Source: Thamnidium elegans | Lineage: Eukaryota > Mucoromycota > Mucoromycetes > Mucorales > Mucoraceae | Direction of reading: 5' to 3' | Assembly (NCBI GenBank): GCA_025201345.1 | Contig: JAIXMG010000021.1 | Location: 62,001-126,000, forward strand | DNA: 64,000 nt | Program-made: the position numbers and the translations under genes | The notes under the pieces: model-generated | Database searches by the model: none | The model's input: only the letters and a program-made list of their open reading frames with translations | Told to the model about the DNA's origin: nothing | Shown: positions 11,149 to 21,215 of the stretch, in pieces | Numbering within the stretch: position 1 is the stretch's first letter | Layout: each line of letters opens with the position of its first letter

Positions 11149-12128
11149 ATGAACTGCACTAAATATCGACCTTTAATGGAATATTACCCTAAAACTGAAA
11201 CAGAAGCTATGGAATTAGCTTATGAATACGGCGAAATCACCACACCTAACTGACTTCGACGTTCCTGTTCACGACATTCAGATGGAAGAGAACATGGAGG
11301 GAAATGTGGAAGAGATTACAAATGAGTTAACCGTGATTACTCTTTCAGAAGATAAAAAAAAGAAGGATAAGTACGGTCCTGAGTAAATCCGCCGTTTTAT
11401 CGAAATTTTACAGGAAGAAGGGGGTGTCAGTTCCTGTGGTCGCAAAAAGATTCATAATTCTGCACAGTACGGCTTACAAATTTTTTTAATGAATTCAATA
11501 CTGATGATGGTATTGTTTTACCTGGGGGCTCTTTGAAGAAGAAAGCATTTCGAGGAACAGCAAAAAAGATATTCCCTGAGCATACTTGTTTCTTTGATGA
11601 GCATCCTTCGTCTACTCTGGAGAGGGCAAATGAGGCACTTATCGACCACTTCGAAGGCCTTATAATTTCCCTTCCCGCATTATGGAAGCATTTAACAGAA
11701 CAATGTTCCTTTAGTCTGAAACAAGCTTCCAAATATAATGCTGAGAGAGATTCAGAAAGAACTCTTTGTCTTCGACAAGAGCTTGTCAATAAGTGGTGTT
11801 GATTTTCAAAAAAAAAAAGTGTATGTAATGATGAAGCTGGTTTCAACTTGATCAAGAGTTGGTGAACCAGCTAAAGTCAAGTTACATAGCAGAAAAGGTG
11901 TCGATATTAGTATTATCGACTGTATCTCTAGGGTTGAGCCTCTTCAACAAAGTGATGTAGATAAACTTGAAAAAGAGTTTCCTCAATCTAAAGCAAAAAA
12001 GAGAAGGGCTGAAATTGAGACAAAGAAGAAGCCTTTGAAGAAGGGAACATCCTATCGCATTGTTAAATTCGTTCAAGCTGTCATGGATGTTCTTGATAAA
12101 CATGGTAAATTTATTAAAGAAAAATAAA
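11149..12128 (+). pseudogene. Decayed Tc1/mariner (IS630-like) transposase
   Basis: A broken DDE transposase reading. ATG at 11149 gives MNCTKYRPLMEYYPKTETEA, followed by a stop. In other frames it continues with DFDVPVHDIQMEENM, a helix-turn-helix-like part (IRRFIEILQEEGGVS), and from 11462 to 11800 a clean stretch (FRGTAKKIFPEHTCFF, LWKHLTEQCSFSLKQASKY). The catalytic core start is visible at 11830-11880 (NDEAGFNL, where D is the first acidic residue) with stops on both sides. Then KLHSRKGVDISIIDCISRVE and KFVQAVMDVLDKHGKF follow, after which the second Asp region and the final acidic residue are absent. At least four frame changes or stops are present, so no active enzyme can be made. The family call rests on the DEAGFN block and the MDVLDKHGKF block, as I remember them from Mucorales elements. 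Confidence 0.75.
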
Positions 12129-12181
12129 AATAAAAATTTGAAGTTCTTCACAAATCAGGCATAAAAAAAAAAGGTAAACTT

Positions 12182-12541
12182 TTACTCATCTTCATCACGA
12201 TCATCAAAGTCCTCGTCAACTTGTTCTTGTTCTTCATTATCATCAATCAAGTCATCGTAAGCATTATTATAAAATACTTCCGTTGTCCAGGCTTCCACAT
12301 TTAACTTCTTCTTACGGCCAGATTCTTCTACAACTCTTTTAATGGCATCATTAGGATCAATTTGATTCGTTTCATATATCAAGCATACACCTTCCAACAT
12401 CGCCTAAATGTAGCATTATTAGTGCCTTCAGTATTCTTTCAAGTTGTTCCCTTTACTAGCTTTCGAGAGGTATTTAATACTTACTTCTACCAAACTAAGT
12501 CCATCAATTAGCTTTTCAATATTTTCTCTTAGTGACCTCAT
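12182..12541 (-). CDS. Transposon gene A: small acidic protein, unknown function
   Basis: A two-exon, apparently intact gene of 92 codons. Exon 1 (12541-12485) encodes MRSLRENIEKLIDGLSLVE and ends at GTAAGT. The intron ends in TTTAG at 12404. Exon 2 (12403-12182) begins AMLEGVCLIYETNQ, includes AIKRVVEESGRKKKLNVEAW and WTTEVFYNNAYDDLIDDN, and ends in a run of Asp/Glu (VDEDFDDRDEDE) before TAA. The strongly acidic tail could mimic DNA or bind basic partners, but that is speculation. I recognise no family. It is antisense to and downstream of the transposase relic, and shares its strand with gene B. Intact splice sites and frame inside a degenerate element suggest either recent capture or selection. 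Confidence 0.6.
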
Positions 12542-12574
12542 TGTGGTAAAATCACACATAAAATAGAATATATA

Positions 12575-12792
12575 ATAATCGATGAACCATCGATTATAAA
12601 ACATAACAAACGTTAGGTATCAAAATGAACCTTATATATAAAAAAAAGCGCAGGATCTAGAAATCAAGATCCTCAGGCTATAAAAGTCACTAGATCAAAT
12701 CTAAGTGTAACGATCAATCACAATAGTGTGATCACTATTGCAAAAGACTGTAAATAAGAAATCATAGTTAGCAATCCCTTTTACCGGGATTG
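12575..12792. repeat. Row of five short hairpins inside the transposon
   Basis: Successive inverted repeats occur within 218 bp: 12575-12597 (10-bp perfect stem, ATAATCGATG, loop AAC); 12652-12673 (7-bp stem AGGATCT, 8-nt loop); 12688-12707 (CACTAGAT with ATCTAAGTG, one bulge); 12721-12740 (8-bp perfect stem CAATAGTG, loop TGAT); and 12772-12792 (7-bp stem CAATCCC, 7-nt loop). Loops differ and stems share no long word, though GATC or ATCGAT recurs. The array lies between the end of gene B and the start of gene A on their common strand, so it would be in the 3' end of the B transcript or the leader of A. Confidence 0.7.
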
Positions 12793-12855
12793 ATTTTTAC
12801 AATTAAAATAAGAAATAAACGTTATTAGACATTTAATCTTATTCACCTGTTTTTA

Positions 12856-13459
12856 TTAATTTTTCTGTGTTAAATCAAAGTATTTCTCCACACTCATGTT
12901 ACAAGGGAATGAGAAGCTAAACTCATTATCAACAACGTATATCCCACGGCAAGGAAGTCTTAATACATAAACATGAACATGCATGCCCATGATTTGCATA
13001 ATTGGGAATTTGAGTTTTTTGATATCTTCTGCTGTAATATACGGAACTGTTTTCAGGAAGTTGTTGATATGGCGTTTACTTGCTAAGATTGATTTTAACT
13101 TGTCACCATATAGCTTGTGTTTTGTGGCTGTCTTCGCCACCTCCGCCGTCATCCCATCGACTACCATCTCGTCATCGTTCAAAACAACAATATGTAAATC
13201 TAACTTGAATTTCAAGCTCTTTGATTTGCAAGGATTTGTCATTGTATCACCCCTTTTAAATAGACAAAATATTGGGTCAATAAGGAATAAAACAAGAGAA
13301 TATAAACTGTGTCAAACTTTCTTACCACTGTAATACCATGTTTTGCTTGTGAGCGAAGAAAGTTTCAATAATATATGCCCAGAATTTCAATTTATAGTGT
13401 TCCTCGCTGTAATTGGAGTGGGCACCCTTATTGAAGATCCATGCTGTGCATCTGCACAT
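12856..13459 (-). CDS. Transposon gene B: uncharacterised protein of a Mucorales repeat-associated family
   Basis: A two-exon gene of 177 codons. ATG at 13459 opens exon 1 (to 13326): MCRCTAWIFNKGAHSNYSEE, then KLKFWAYIIETFFAHKQNM. Donor GTAAG and acceptor TTTAAAAG remove 73 nt, making the junction LQW-GDTM. Exon 2 (13252-12856) reads NPCKSKSLKFKLDLHIVV, GMTAEVAKTATKHKLYGDK, INNFLKTVPYITAEDIKKL, FPIMQIMGMHVHVYVLRL and ends KYFDLTQKN. The WGDT, FKLDL and PIMQIMG blocks resemble abundant hypothetical proteins I remember from Mucor and Rhizopus genomes, which are usually longer. The frame stays open upstream of 13459, so the N-terminus may have been longer or may be truncated. No catalytic motif is obvious. 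Function is unknown. Confidence 0.62.
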
Positions 13460-14336
13460 TGAGAGAGAGAGTTTATATATTCTTGTGACATTTGAATGTT
13501 TGATAAAAACTACGAAAAAGATAAACGTACGTGTGTTATGGAAGAACGAACCAAACCACTAAGGCGAGCCAGAGCGATAATATCTAAGCGGTGGCGGTTG
13601 TGGAAGCGTTGTATCGCTTACACAAGCGGTATCGCTAAAATTTGGCAGGGAAAAAAGAAATTATCGATGGAATTTCAATTTCCTTCTCATTTTCTCCAAA
13701 TAGAAAAAAAAAATGCTAACAAAATTCTAATTTTTTTTAAAAAAAAGGATTCATCGGTCAAGGAAGCGATAGCGCTCCATTTATCGCTACATAATATATA
13801 TATATTTTTTTATGTGGATTATTTTGTTAAAATTAATATTCCGCTCTAGTGAGTTCTTATATAAAGCAAGTATTTTTTTTTAATAAACGCCCGTATATTC
13901 TACTACTATTTTTTTTTTTTTACTTATTCTTTTAATTCGCAATACATACCGTTAACTGTAATAAAATAAAGACCTCTTACTGGTGTTGACACTAAAGATA
14001 ATGCTAAAAAACCCTTTTTTTTTACGACGAGAAACGTAAAAAAAATGTTGCTGCAAAAAGATTGAATAGAAAGAAAACAATTAAGATGACGATAACTATA
14101 TACAAGTTTGCCGCGTGTGAAGAACTAAAGCTTACTTTGAGAAACATTCATGTTACAAATGTTTTTTTGATTTCAATGTATATTAAAATAACTATAAAAA
14201 CAAGCTTCGCTATTTTTATTTATTTTAATTACATATCATCAAAAACCATAAATACACAAATAAAAAATAAAATAAAAATTGCATTTTATTTTCAATTTTA
14301 TTTATATATTTATTAACATAAACGTTTCTCTTTGGT
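13460..14336. other. A/T-rich interior of the transposon
   Basis: No convincing gene. The 13540-13800 part repeats GCGATA/AGCGCT-like words (AGCGATAGCGCTCC near 13764 and TATCGCT words on both sides) and contains a perfect T8A8 tract at 13731-13746. This may be a small nested repeat. The rest is long A/T tracts. Confidence 0.4.
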
Positions 14337-14889
14337 TGGAAGAGACTATTGTCCAATATGGCATGTCGACGGTCGACGAAGAAACGGCTGCAAGGGAACA
14401 AGATGCAAATGATAGGTACAATAACACCAATGCCTTGACAATCTTGTTCTGTCGTACCAAGTATGCGGATAAGGGTCTTGACTTTCTCTGGAGTGGATTA
14501 AGCGCGGATGAGCAGATCACTACAAGCTTTGTAGTCGAACACATTGTCTTGGAGACATTGACAATTGAAGCTTGTTTGCCTTTGAGTCTTGTTCTTGACT
14601 CTTGGGTAACGTTTCATTTGCTGTCCGTTGCTATCCCGTAATGATGGAAAAAGAAAGAAGAACAAGAGACCAGTCGTAAGTTATTTGTTAATTGTTTATT
14701 TTATAAATATCAGTATTATTTTTCTTTTTTTATTAATTGTATTATTAGGCTGACGTTGGGGAGGAAAGTTTTGAGGAGTCTTTTTCAATTTCAAACTTAC
14801 AAGAAGAAATTAATTCCCAACAGGTAAGTATTGCTGAAAAAAGAAGACTTGCTGAGGACAGAGATGATGGTAGTTCCACCCAGCGAAGA
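14337..14889 (+). pseudogene. Plus-strand coding remnant next to the right TIR
   Basis: A coding-like frame runs from 14337 to about 14600 (EETIVQYGMSTVDEETAARE, ALTILFCRTKYADKGLDFLW, GLSADEQITTSFVVEHIV). It then shifts frame near 14600, continues as a basic segment (RNDGKRKKNKRPV), and splices at GTAAG (about 14676) to an exon starting after TATTAG at about 14750 (ADVGEESFEESFSISNLQEE, ending AEDRDDGSSTQRRRY). The frame change shows it is damaged. The basic and Gln/Glu-rich end suggests a nuclear protein. I do not recognise the family. It ends about 10 bp before the right TIR, so it is internal to the element. Confidence 0.45.
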
Positions 14890-14899
14890 CGTTATTGAT

Positions 14900-14965
14900 C
14901 GCAAATTGATATTTACAAGTGCGCAGAATTATTTGAAATCGCGCAAATTGGTGTCGTGAGCACTG
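14900..14965 (-). repeat. Right terminal inverted repeat
   Basis: 66 bp; its reverse complement starts CAGTGCTCACGACACCAATT. It is followed by TA at 14966-14967. It aligns with the left copy without gaps. Confidence 0.92.
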
Positions 14966-14967
14966 TA

Positions 14968-15463
14968 CTTTTTTGACAGGTCCCCGCTTAAAATTTAGCT
15001 GTAAATACTCATTTTTCTTTTTTTGTTTGTTTGTTAAAGTATACTCATATACTTTAGCTGTGATATCTATTATCATTTTGAATAATATTATATTTAAAAG
15101 CGAGTCGGCATTAGTAAAAAATACCCAATACAAATAAAACTGGTCTCTCTTTGGTACATATCCACTCAGATACAGTAACCGCAAAATTCATTTTGTAAAT
15201 AAATCTGCACTTCAATACGATAATATGTCGGGACAAGGCATAAAGATAATTGCGTTTTTCAAGATACGACATATACGTAAATGCGTTTTAATGGTAACTG
15301 ATAATAAACTTAAAAACCAATAGAATAGATCCAAACATTATATTCGTACTTGTCGTATATAGGTTAAACACAATATAATTCAATTACTGGTTATGGTAAA
15401 TCTAAGACAATAATCTTTATCTCCTTGCGCTTTAATTGGGTCTTTTTTTAAAAACCTTTAGTT

Positions 15464-15496
<33 letters not shown>

Positions 15497-15570
15497 CACT
15501 ATAAAAAATACGCTTGGAGAATACTACCTTTTCCCTTTTTTTATAAAAAAAAAAAAAAAAAAGAGTAGAT
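14968..15570. other. Upstream region of the aminotransferase gene
   Basis: No gene seen. It contains a very long T run (about 15465-15496) and an A run just before the ATG at 15571. Confidence 0.5.
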
Positions 15571-16844
15571 ATGACCAAAAACGCCTTTGAGACCTTTGAC
15601 GCACAAGAATTAGAAATTCAAGCAACTTCATATTTAAAACCTTTGGTTCCCGAGACAGAACTGGTCTTTGGAAAGCATTTCACGGACCATATGATAACTA
15701 TTGAATGGTCAGCAGAAAGTGGTTGGAATAAACCTCATATTAAACCTTATGGTAAACTTGAATTAGAACCTAGTTCTGTTGTATTTCATTATGGATTTGA
15801 GGTAAATATAGATATATATATATAGTCATTTTACATAATTGGTACATAAATATATTTAACTTTTATAATACGTAGTGTTTTGAAGGTATGAAAGCATACA
15901 AGGATACAGAAGGCCATATTAGATTGTTTCGTCCTGAAATGAACATGGACCGTTTAAACAAGTCTTCTGCTCGCTTGGGCATGCCAGTAAGTCTACTTAG
16001 TTTATTAACTAGTATCGTATATTTTAATAATTTGAAATTTTTATTCTAGACTTTCGACTCAGAGGAATTGGTCAAGGTCATCACTGAATTCCTGCGTATT
16101 GAAGACAGATGGATTCCTAGTAAACGAGGTTACTCACTTTACTTGCGTCCTACCATTATTGGCACTCAAACAGCACTTGGGGTACGAGCACCTGATACGG
16201 CACTTTTATTTGTCATCGCTAGTCCAGTAGGTCCATACTTCTCTACCGGCTTCACGGCCATCCGATTATTAGCTACTACAGATTATGTTAGATCATGGCC
16301 TCACGGGACTGGTGATTGCAAAGTAGGCGGAAACTATGCAGCTTGTGTGAAGCCACAATCCATCGCAGCTGAAAAAGGATACCAACAAAACCTGTGGTTA
16401 TTTGGGGAAGACGACGAAGTTACAGAAGCAGGCACCATGAACTTTTTTATGCTTTGGGAGAATTTTGATACAGGTCGTAAAGAACTAATTACACCAGCAT
16501 TAAACGGGTTAATCTTACCTGGCGTTACGCGTGATAGCATTTTATCCTTGGTTAAATCTTGGGAAGCAGAAACTGGTATATTTGTTCGTGAGGGTAAGAT
16601 TACGATGGCCGATATATTAAAGGCAGTAGAAGAGAATCGAATGATTGAAATGTTTGGTGCTGGTACTGCTTGTATTGTTAGTCCTATCAAGTGTATCAAT
16701 TATAAAGGAAAGGATATTGAGATACCTTTAGGTAAAACTAAAAATGATTCCGAGGCGGGCCCCTTAACAAAGAGAATCAATGATACAGTTTTGGATATCC
16801 AATACGGTGTAGTGAAACATCCTTTCTCCCGTATAATTTTGTAA
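15571..16844 (+). CDS. BAT1: Branched-chain amino acid aminotransferase
   Basis: A PLP enzyme interconverting Leu/Ile/Val and their 2-oxo acids, acting in the last step of synthesis and the first of breakdown. Three exons (from 15571, about 15877 and about 16050) encode the full fold: [16 protein letters not shown] near residue 30, [39 protein letters not shown], then [15 protein letters not shown]. The PLP lysine lies in [15 protein letters not shown], followed by [26 protein letters not shown] and [11 protein letters not shown]. All are family IV aminotransferase motifs. No clear mitochondrial presequence is visible ([15 protein letters not shown]), which favours a cytosolic form, so BAT1 versus BAT2 naming is arbitrary. 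The start follows a long A run. Confidence 0.93.
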
Positions 16845-19303
16845 TAAACTTTTTTTTTTTCGCGCTCTAAAAATACGGTACAAAACCCAGTAAATGGGAT
16901 TTTTTTACATCCAATATCGCCTTAAAGAGTAATTGTTTGATGACTTTCCTTTTGAAAATGAATAGCATATATACATAGTATAATATTACCTAGTCTGCTT
17001 GATGTAAACGTCTTTCAAGTTGTCCAAAATCATCAATGAGTGTGAGAAAAAAAGTTTTGTAAAAGCAACAAAAAATAAATAAGTTTTTTTTCTGGTTGTT
17101 TGTAAGTGATACAATGCGGCTGGTAAATTTTGTCCGTTTTGAAAAAAAGTATTGAAAGGCACAATTTTCTATTATTTAACGTAAGGATATTGTGAACCAT
17201 TGAAGCTCTATCTTTAAGAATTGTCAACCCCTCATCACTTATACGACTTGGATTATCAATATACGTGCTTTTTATTTTGCTAATCAACTGTGTATTATTT
17301 AAATATGGAATCTTGATGGTAAGGTGAAGTTGGAAAGCTTTTCTGATGCAAAGAAGTTTAACACCTCTCATCAAATTTCGATTTTAGCTATCGATGTACA
17401 CTGTTTCGCTGATGGTTTATTAAACATCATTCTTTGTTCTTTGTTACGGGAACTTTTTGGCTGGGCAGATGATAGACTGACGAGCGTTGAAAACTTTTAT
17501 CATCGGCTTTCCCTCCCTCTCTGCAGACGCGAATTTTTGCCTTTGACATTTATTTCACATTTTACCCTTTTTATTTCTCTTTATTCTTGCCGTCATTAAC
17601 TGCCTTATACCCCCTTGGGATCTGTTAAGCTTTTACCTTCACGTGTTAGATCCTGTTAAATCAATTGCTTGCGCAAAAGTGATTGAGAACTGAAAAAGCT
17701 ATTTTAAAATAAACGTTAACTACTTCGCCGATAAATACAAATTTCAATGAATTTAACCACTTGGGTTTTATTATTGGTTTGTGCTACGCACATTAATTCT
17801 GTCATGCTTTTTTTGAATGAGAAAAAATTGAAGATGAATGGTTAATTTAAACTATTGAATCAATCATGGTTTATTACTTAAACATTGCTCAAGTATCGTG
17901 ATCAATAATACAAATCACATAAGAGAGAAACGACCTGATATCATATCTATCCAGTCTGTAGTATTGCCCGCAAGAAGAAAGCATCTGGTTTCGCCTAAAA
18001 TATCGAAACTTGGAATCGCTCAAAAAGAGAAGCAGAGCACTAATACGATTGTATACATATAGATATACCATAAGACAGCAGGTGGTATGCTTCTGTATTA
18101 AAAAAAAAAAGAGCATTTTACTTATAAGAGCACCCCTAAGCATTTTTTTTGTATCCCCTAAGATTAACGATAAATGAATAAATATATAATACAGGTATAT
18201 TCCTTGTGATCAATAAAGTCACATGAAGTTATATAATTCATGATAGATTATATATATATCGTTTTATCTCGAGAAACTAGTCTTGCAATAATAACTCGAT
18301 TATAATCAAACCATTTAAAAATTGAACGTATTACATAAAGTATGCTATGATAAGCCATAATTAACGTTCTTTTTTTTCTGAAACAGATGATTTATTACAT
18401 CACATTTCGTTCAACAGCATTATCCTTAAGAAAGTAGAGAGAGGCTGAGATATGGTATCTTTTTTTTTTTTATAGTACTATCGAAAATATTGTATACATA
18501 TACACGTCGCACGGAATATACTTTGGAATCAGTATAATTAGATTATAAGTGTTATTTCAAATAAATAAAAAAAGTATATATATGGCCATGGGATACTTTT
18601 TACCCATAGGCTCAGGTACAGTTTGATAAAGAAACGACCTTTTTTTTTAAAAAAAAAAATAGCGGGAACTTACTTAATCAGTGTAATAAACTGTTTTATA
18701 TACAATGTCTTGTATCTTCTTTTTTTTTTTCTTTTAGTATTTGAATAACTCTTATCGTAGTTGATACCTAATGCATCAATATACTTGATGGTAAGACAAT
18801 TACCTTGTTTGGTTTGTGGTGCACTAAATATCAATTTGAGCTTTTATATTAAATCCATAGATAATTATACATTGATAATGACTCTCTAGTTACACAAGAA
18901 AAGAAGATAATACATGATATATTTCCACTTCAACCACTGAGAAAAAATCACTTGGCATATAGTTAATTCGTGTTCTAGTTTAGATGAGCGGGAGGTGTGA
19001 GTTAATATGTAGTGAAGCAAGCAAAAGAAGAAGAAAAAGCCTAAAAAAAAAAAGAATGTATGCTAAAAGCGTCTAAATCGACTATAGCCTACAATATGAC
19101 TAAATGACAGTCTTCCGCTTAGTTTCTTAAAGAAAGAGAGATAAAGAGTTTTTTTTTTTTTTTTAATAAAGATAAAGGCTTTTTTTTTTTCTTTTGTATC
19201 ACACACACACACAAAACCTTTCTTTTTGCGTGTGAGTTTTTTATTTTTTATTTTGTTTTTCTTTCCGAGAAGAGAGAAAGTTTAAATAATATAATATTAA
19301 TTC
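16845..19303. other. Long spacer with one candidate small gene
   Basis: About 2.4 kb. Apart from the candidate gene at 16990-17430 on the minus strand, I see no coding sequence. The open frame at 17889-18143 on the minus strand is low-complexity and has no homologous look. The last kilobase before 19304 is probably promoter and leader of the next gene, with many T runs and a T9A11 tract at 18640-18659. Confidence 0.45.
16990..17430 (-). CDS. Candidate small gene, possible AT-AC intron
   Basis: Reconstructed by eye. ATG at 17430 gives MMFNKPSAKQ. A 59-nt GT...CAG intron leads to exon 2 (KAFQLHLTIKIPYLNNTQ, then LISKIKSTYIDNPSRISDE and GLTILKDRASMVH), which is clearly coding-like. The frame then enters A/T-rich sequence starting ATATCCTTAC at 17190, and no AG acceptor fits. 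If the segment 17190-17040 is removed as an intron beginning ATATCC and ending CACAC, the frame continues IIDDFGQLERRLHQAD before TAG at 16992-16990. The result is about 76 residues, with no confident family. An unspliced reading ends in low-complexity residues at 17033. Confidence 0.4.
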
Positions 19304-21026
19304 ATGAATCTGACCAATTCGATACCATGTTTATTACAAACAACAGTCGACATGCAACACTTCCAGCCTCAAGCCGAAGATATTCTGACAGACGAAGACT
19401 TGCTTGAATTATTTAGAATCATCAAACAAATCATTCGTAAAAAACCTGATGCCGAAAGAATCGCCAAACTCTTTTTTTGTATTGTATATGCTATGGGAGA
19501 CTTATACCATTTCTATAAACCCATTCACAGTGATTGCATTATTTTTAGAGATGAATCCAATACAATACTTGGACCTGTCACTGCCGACGTTAGACTACCT
19601 AGTTCAGTATCATGCTGTCAAAATAGTCTATCTTCAGTTGCAACACCACCTTCATCTTCTACTACCAGTTCCCCTGCTGCACCTACACTACCCGTACCCC
19701 AAAGATTATTATCTGTATCTTATTTAACCCATCCTACACCCACTAGTCCGCAACCAAAGAGGCTAGATGAAGTAGTAACAACTGATCAATTCTCGGTTAG
19801 ACCTTATACTAACCTTCGACCTATTTATCCTTCACATGGAGCAGCTTGGTCACCTCTAGATGAAAATCAATCAACTCGATTCCCACATTTAAATACATTA
19901 ATGAACGGTACTGAAGTATTAATGGAACCAAAGCAACGTGGATTTTATTATCAAGATGGTAGAATTAATAGAGAACCTGCATTGTTACAACGTTACGCTG
20001 AACAAGGTGTATTAACACAAGCTTCTTTAATGAGAAAAAGGAAATCGGACGACTATCCTTATGAAATTACAACAAATTTACCCACACAAACTAAAAAGCC
20101 TAAAATACCACATCGCCATGGTGAATTTAAACAAAGACGTGAGTTTTATTTTTATTTTTTTATTAGTGTTTACTAACAAAAAAAATCAAATGATATATAC
20201 ATACATATATATATATATAGGCGATGATATTATTAGCAGGATGAGAAGTATTATGATGGCAGATTTAGAACAAAAATCACAAAAATTACCGACACAGTTT
20301 ACACTATCAATTGAAAAAGTAGAATTAGCAAGTGATATTAATGTTGATAATCTAAGTTCTGAAGAAGCAAGACAATTACTATCACCAGCATTAAGAATTC
20401 TTACACTACATTCTAATATGAAGCCCCATTTAGATAACGGCATGAACCAAAATGGTATCTATTATAATAATGATTATTTTAGATTATACTTGGCATTTGT
20501 ACAATTTCAATCTATATTTGCTTCACTATTTCCAAACGAAGTGATTAAAATAGCAGTAAATGAAGAAACGATGACTGAACGAGATAAAGACCGAGAGCGT
20601 AATGCAAATATGAAGGCTTATCGTGTTTGGATTGAACCTTACTTGGCTGAAACAAACTGGGCTGCTTTTAGAAGAAATATAATGGTGGGTGAAAGAATCA
20701 TGCAGTTAACAAAAGTAGTAGGACAAGGCATCCTATTAATGACAAAGGAATTAAGTGGTTCCAAATTACACTTGACTTTTACAAATAATGAATGGGATGA
20801 ATTTATACAAGGTCTAAGTCAAGGTACCTGGGATGAAACAATCGATTGGAGTCATGAAGAAGATATTACCGAAACAGAAGGTTGTTCTTTACTGGTAACT
20901 GAATTAAGACTCAAGTTTGCTACTCATTTCTGGTTTACAGAACAAGGTACGGTTGTGCCGTCTGCTGAAAGAAAAGTTGCTCGAGCTAAAGAGCGTTCAA
21001 AGACCCATAATACCCCTAACACTTGA
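19304..21026 (+). CDS. Uncharacterised protein with nuclear signals
   Basis: Two long exons (19304-20138 and 20221-21026) joined in frame across a GTGAG...TATAG intron, giving about 546 residues. The N-terminal part holds a helical segment (ILTDEDLLELFRIIKQII, then ERIAKLFFCIVYAMGDLYHF), then a Ser/Pro/Thr-rich linker. Next come basic clusters (RKRKSDD, KKPKIPHRH) that look like nuclear signals. The C-terminal part is a separate folded-looking domain (SSEEARQLLSPALRILTLHS, YYNNDYFRLYLAFVQFQSIF, VWIEPYLAETNWAAFRRN, GQGILLMTKELSGSKLHLTF), ending in a basic tail. I do not recognise the family. It is followed in tandem by TAF8 after 190 bp. The long upstream gap suggests an extended leader. Confidence 0.72.
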
Positions 21027-21215
21027 TTAGATCTTTCTTATTAACTCACTCACTTTTTTGCATACATTTTATATATATTCTATTTTATTATTTTTTTCGT
21101 GACTACGCTTTAAAATCACATATATCTTTTACACTTTTCTTTCTTTCCCTCGTTTCTTCTTTTTTTTTTTTAAAAAAAAAAAAAATCTTTTTTTGTACAG
21201 TAATAATAAAATATA

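Larger units (their letters stand above)
10595..14965. mobile_element. 4.37-kb TIR transposon, Tc1/mariner type, with cargo genes
   Basis: Two 66-bp inverted repeats (10595-10660 and 14900-14965) match at 63 of 66 positions by hand alignment and both begin CAGTGCTCAC. Each outer end is flanked by TA (10593-10594 and 14966-14967), the target duplication of Tc1/mariner elements. Inside, from left to right: a spacer, a plus-strand transposase relic (11149-12128), intact minus-strand gene A (12182-12541), a hairpin array (12575-12792), intact minus-strand gene B (12856-13459), an A/T-rich spacer, and a plus-strand coding remnant (14337-14889). Classic Tc1 elements are only 1.2-2.5 kb, so this is either a cargo-carrying derivative or a non-autonomous element with a nested relic. 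It sits between the promoters of RPA43 and the aminotransferase gene. The boundaries are secure; the history is inference. Confidence 0.9.

Noticed and set aside
11427..11855. 142-codon minus-strand ORF
   Set aside because: Shadow of the transposase relic, whose plus-strand frame shows the family motifs.
16334..16699. 121-codon minus-strand ORF
   Set aside because: Antisense shadow of the aminotransferase exon.
17889..18143. 84-codon minus-strand ORF
   Set aside because: Hydrophobic and A/T driven composition, no splice continuation, no family resemblance.
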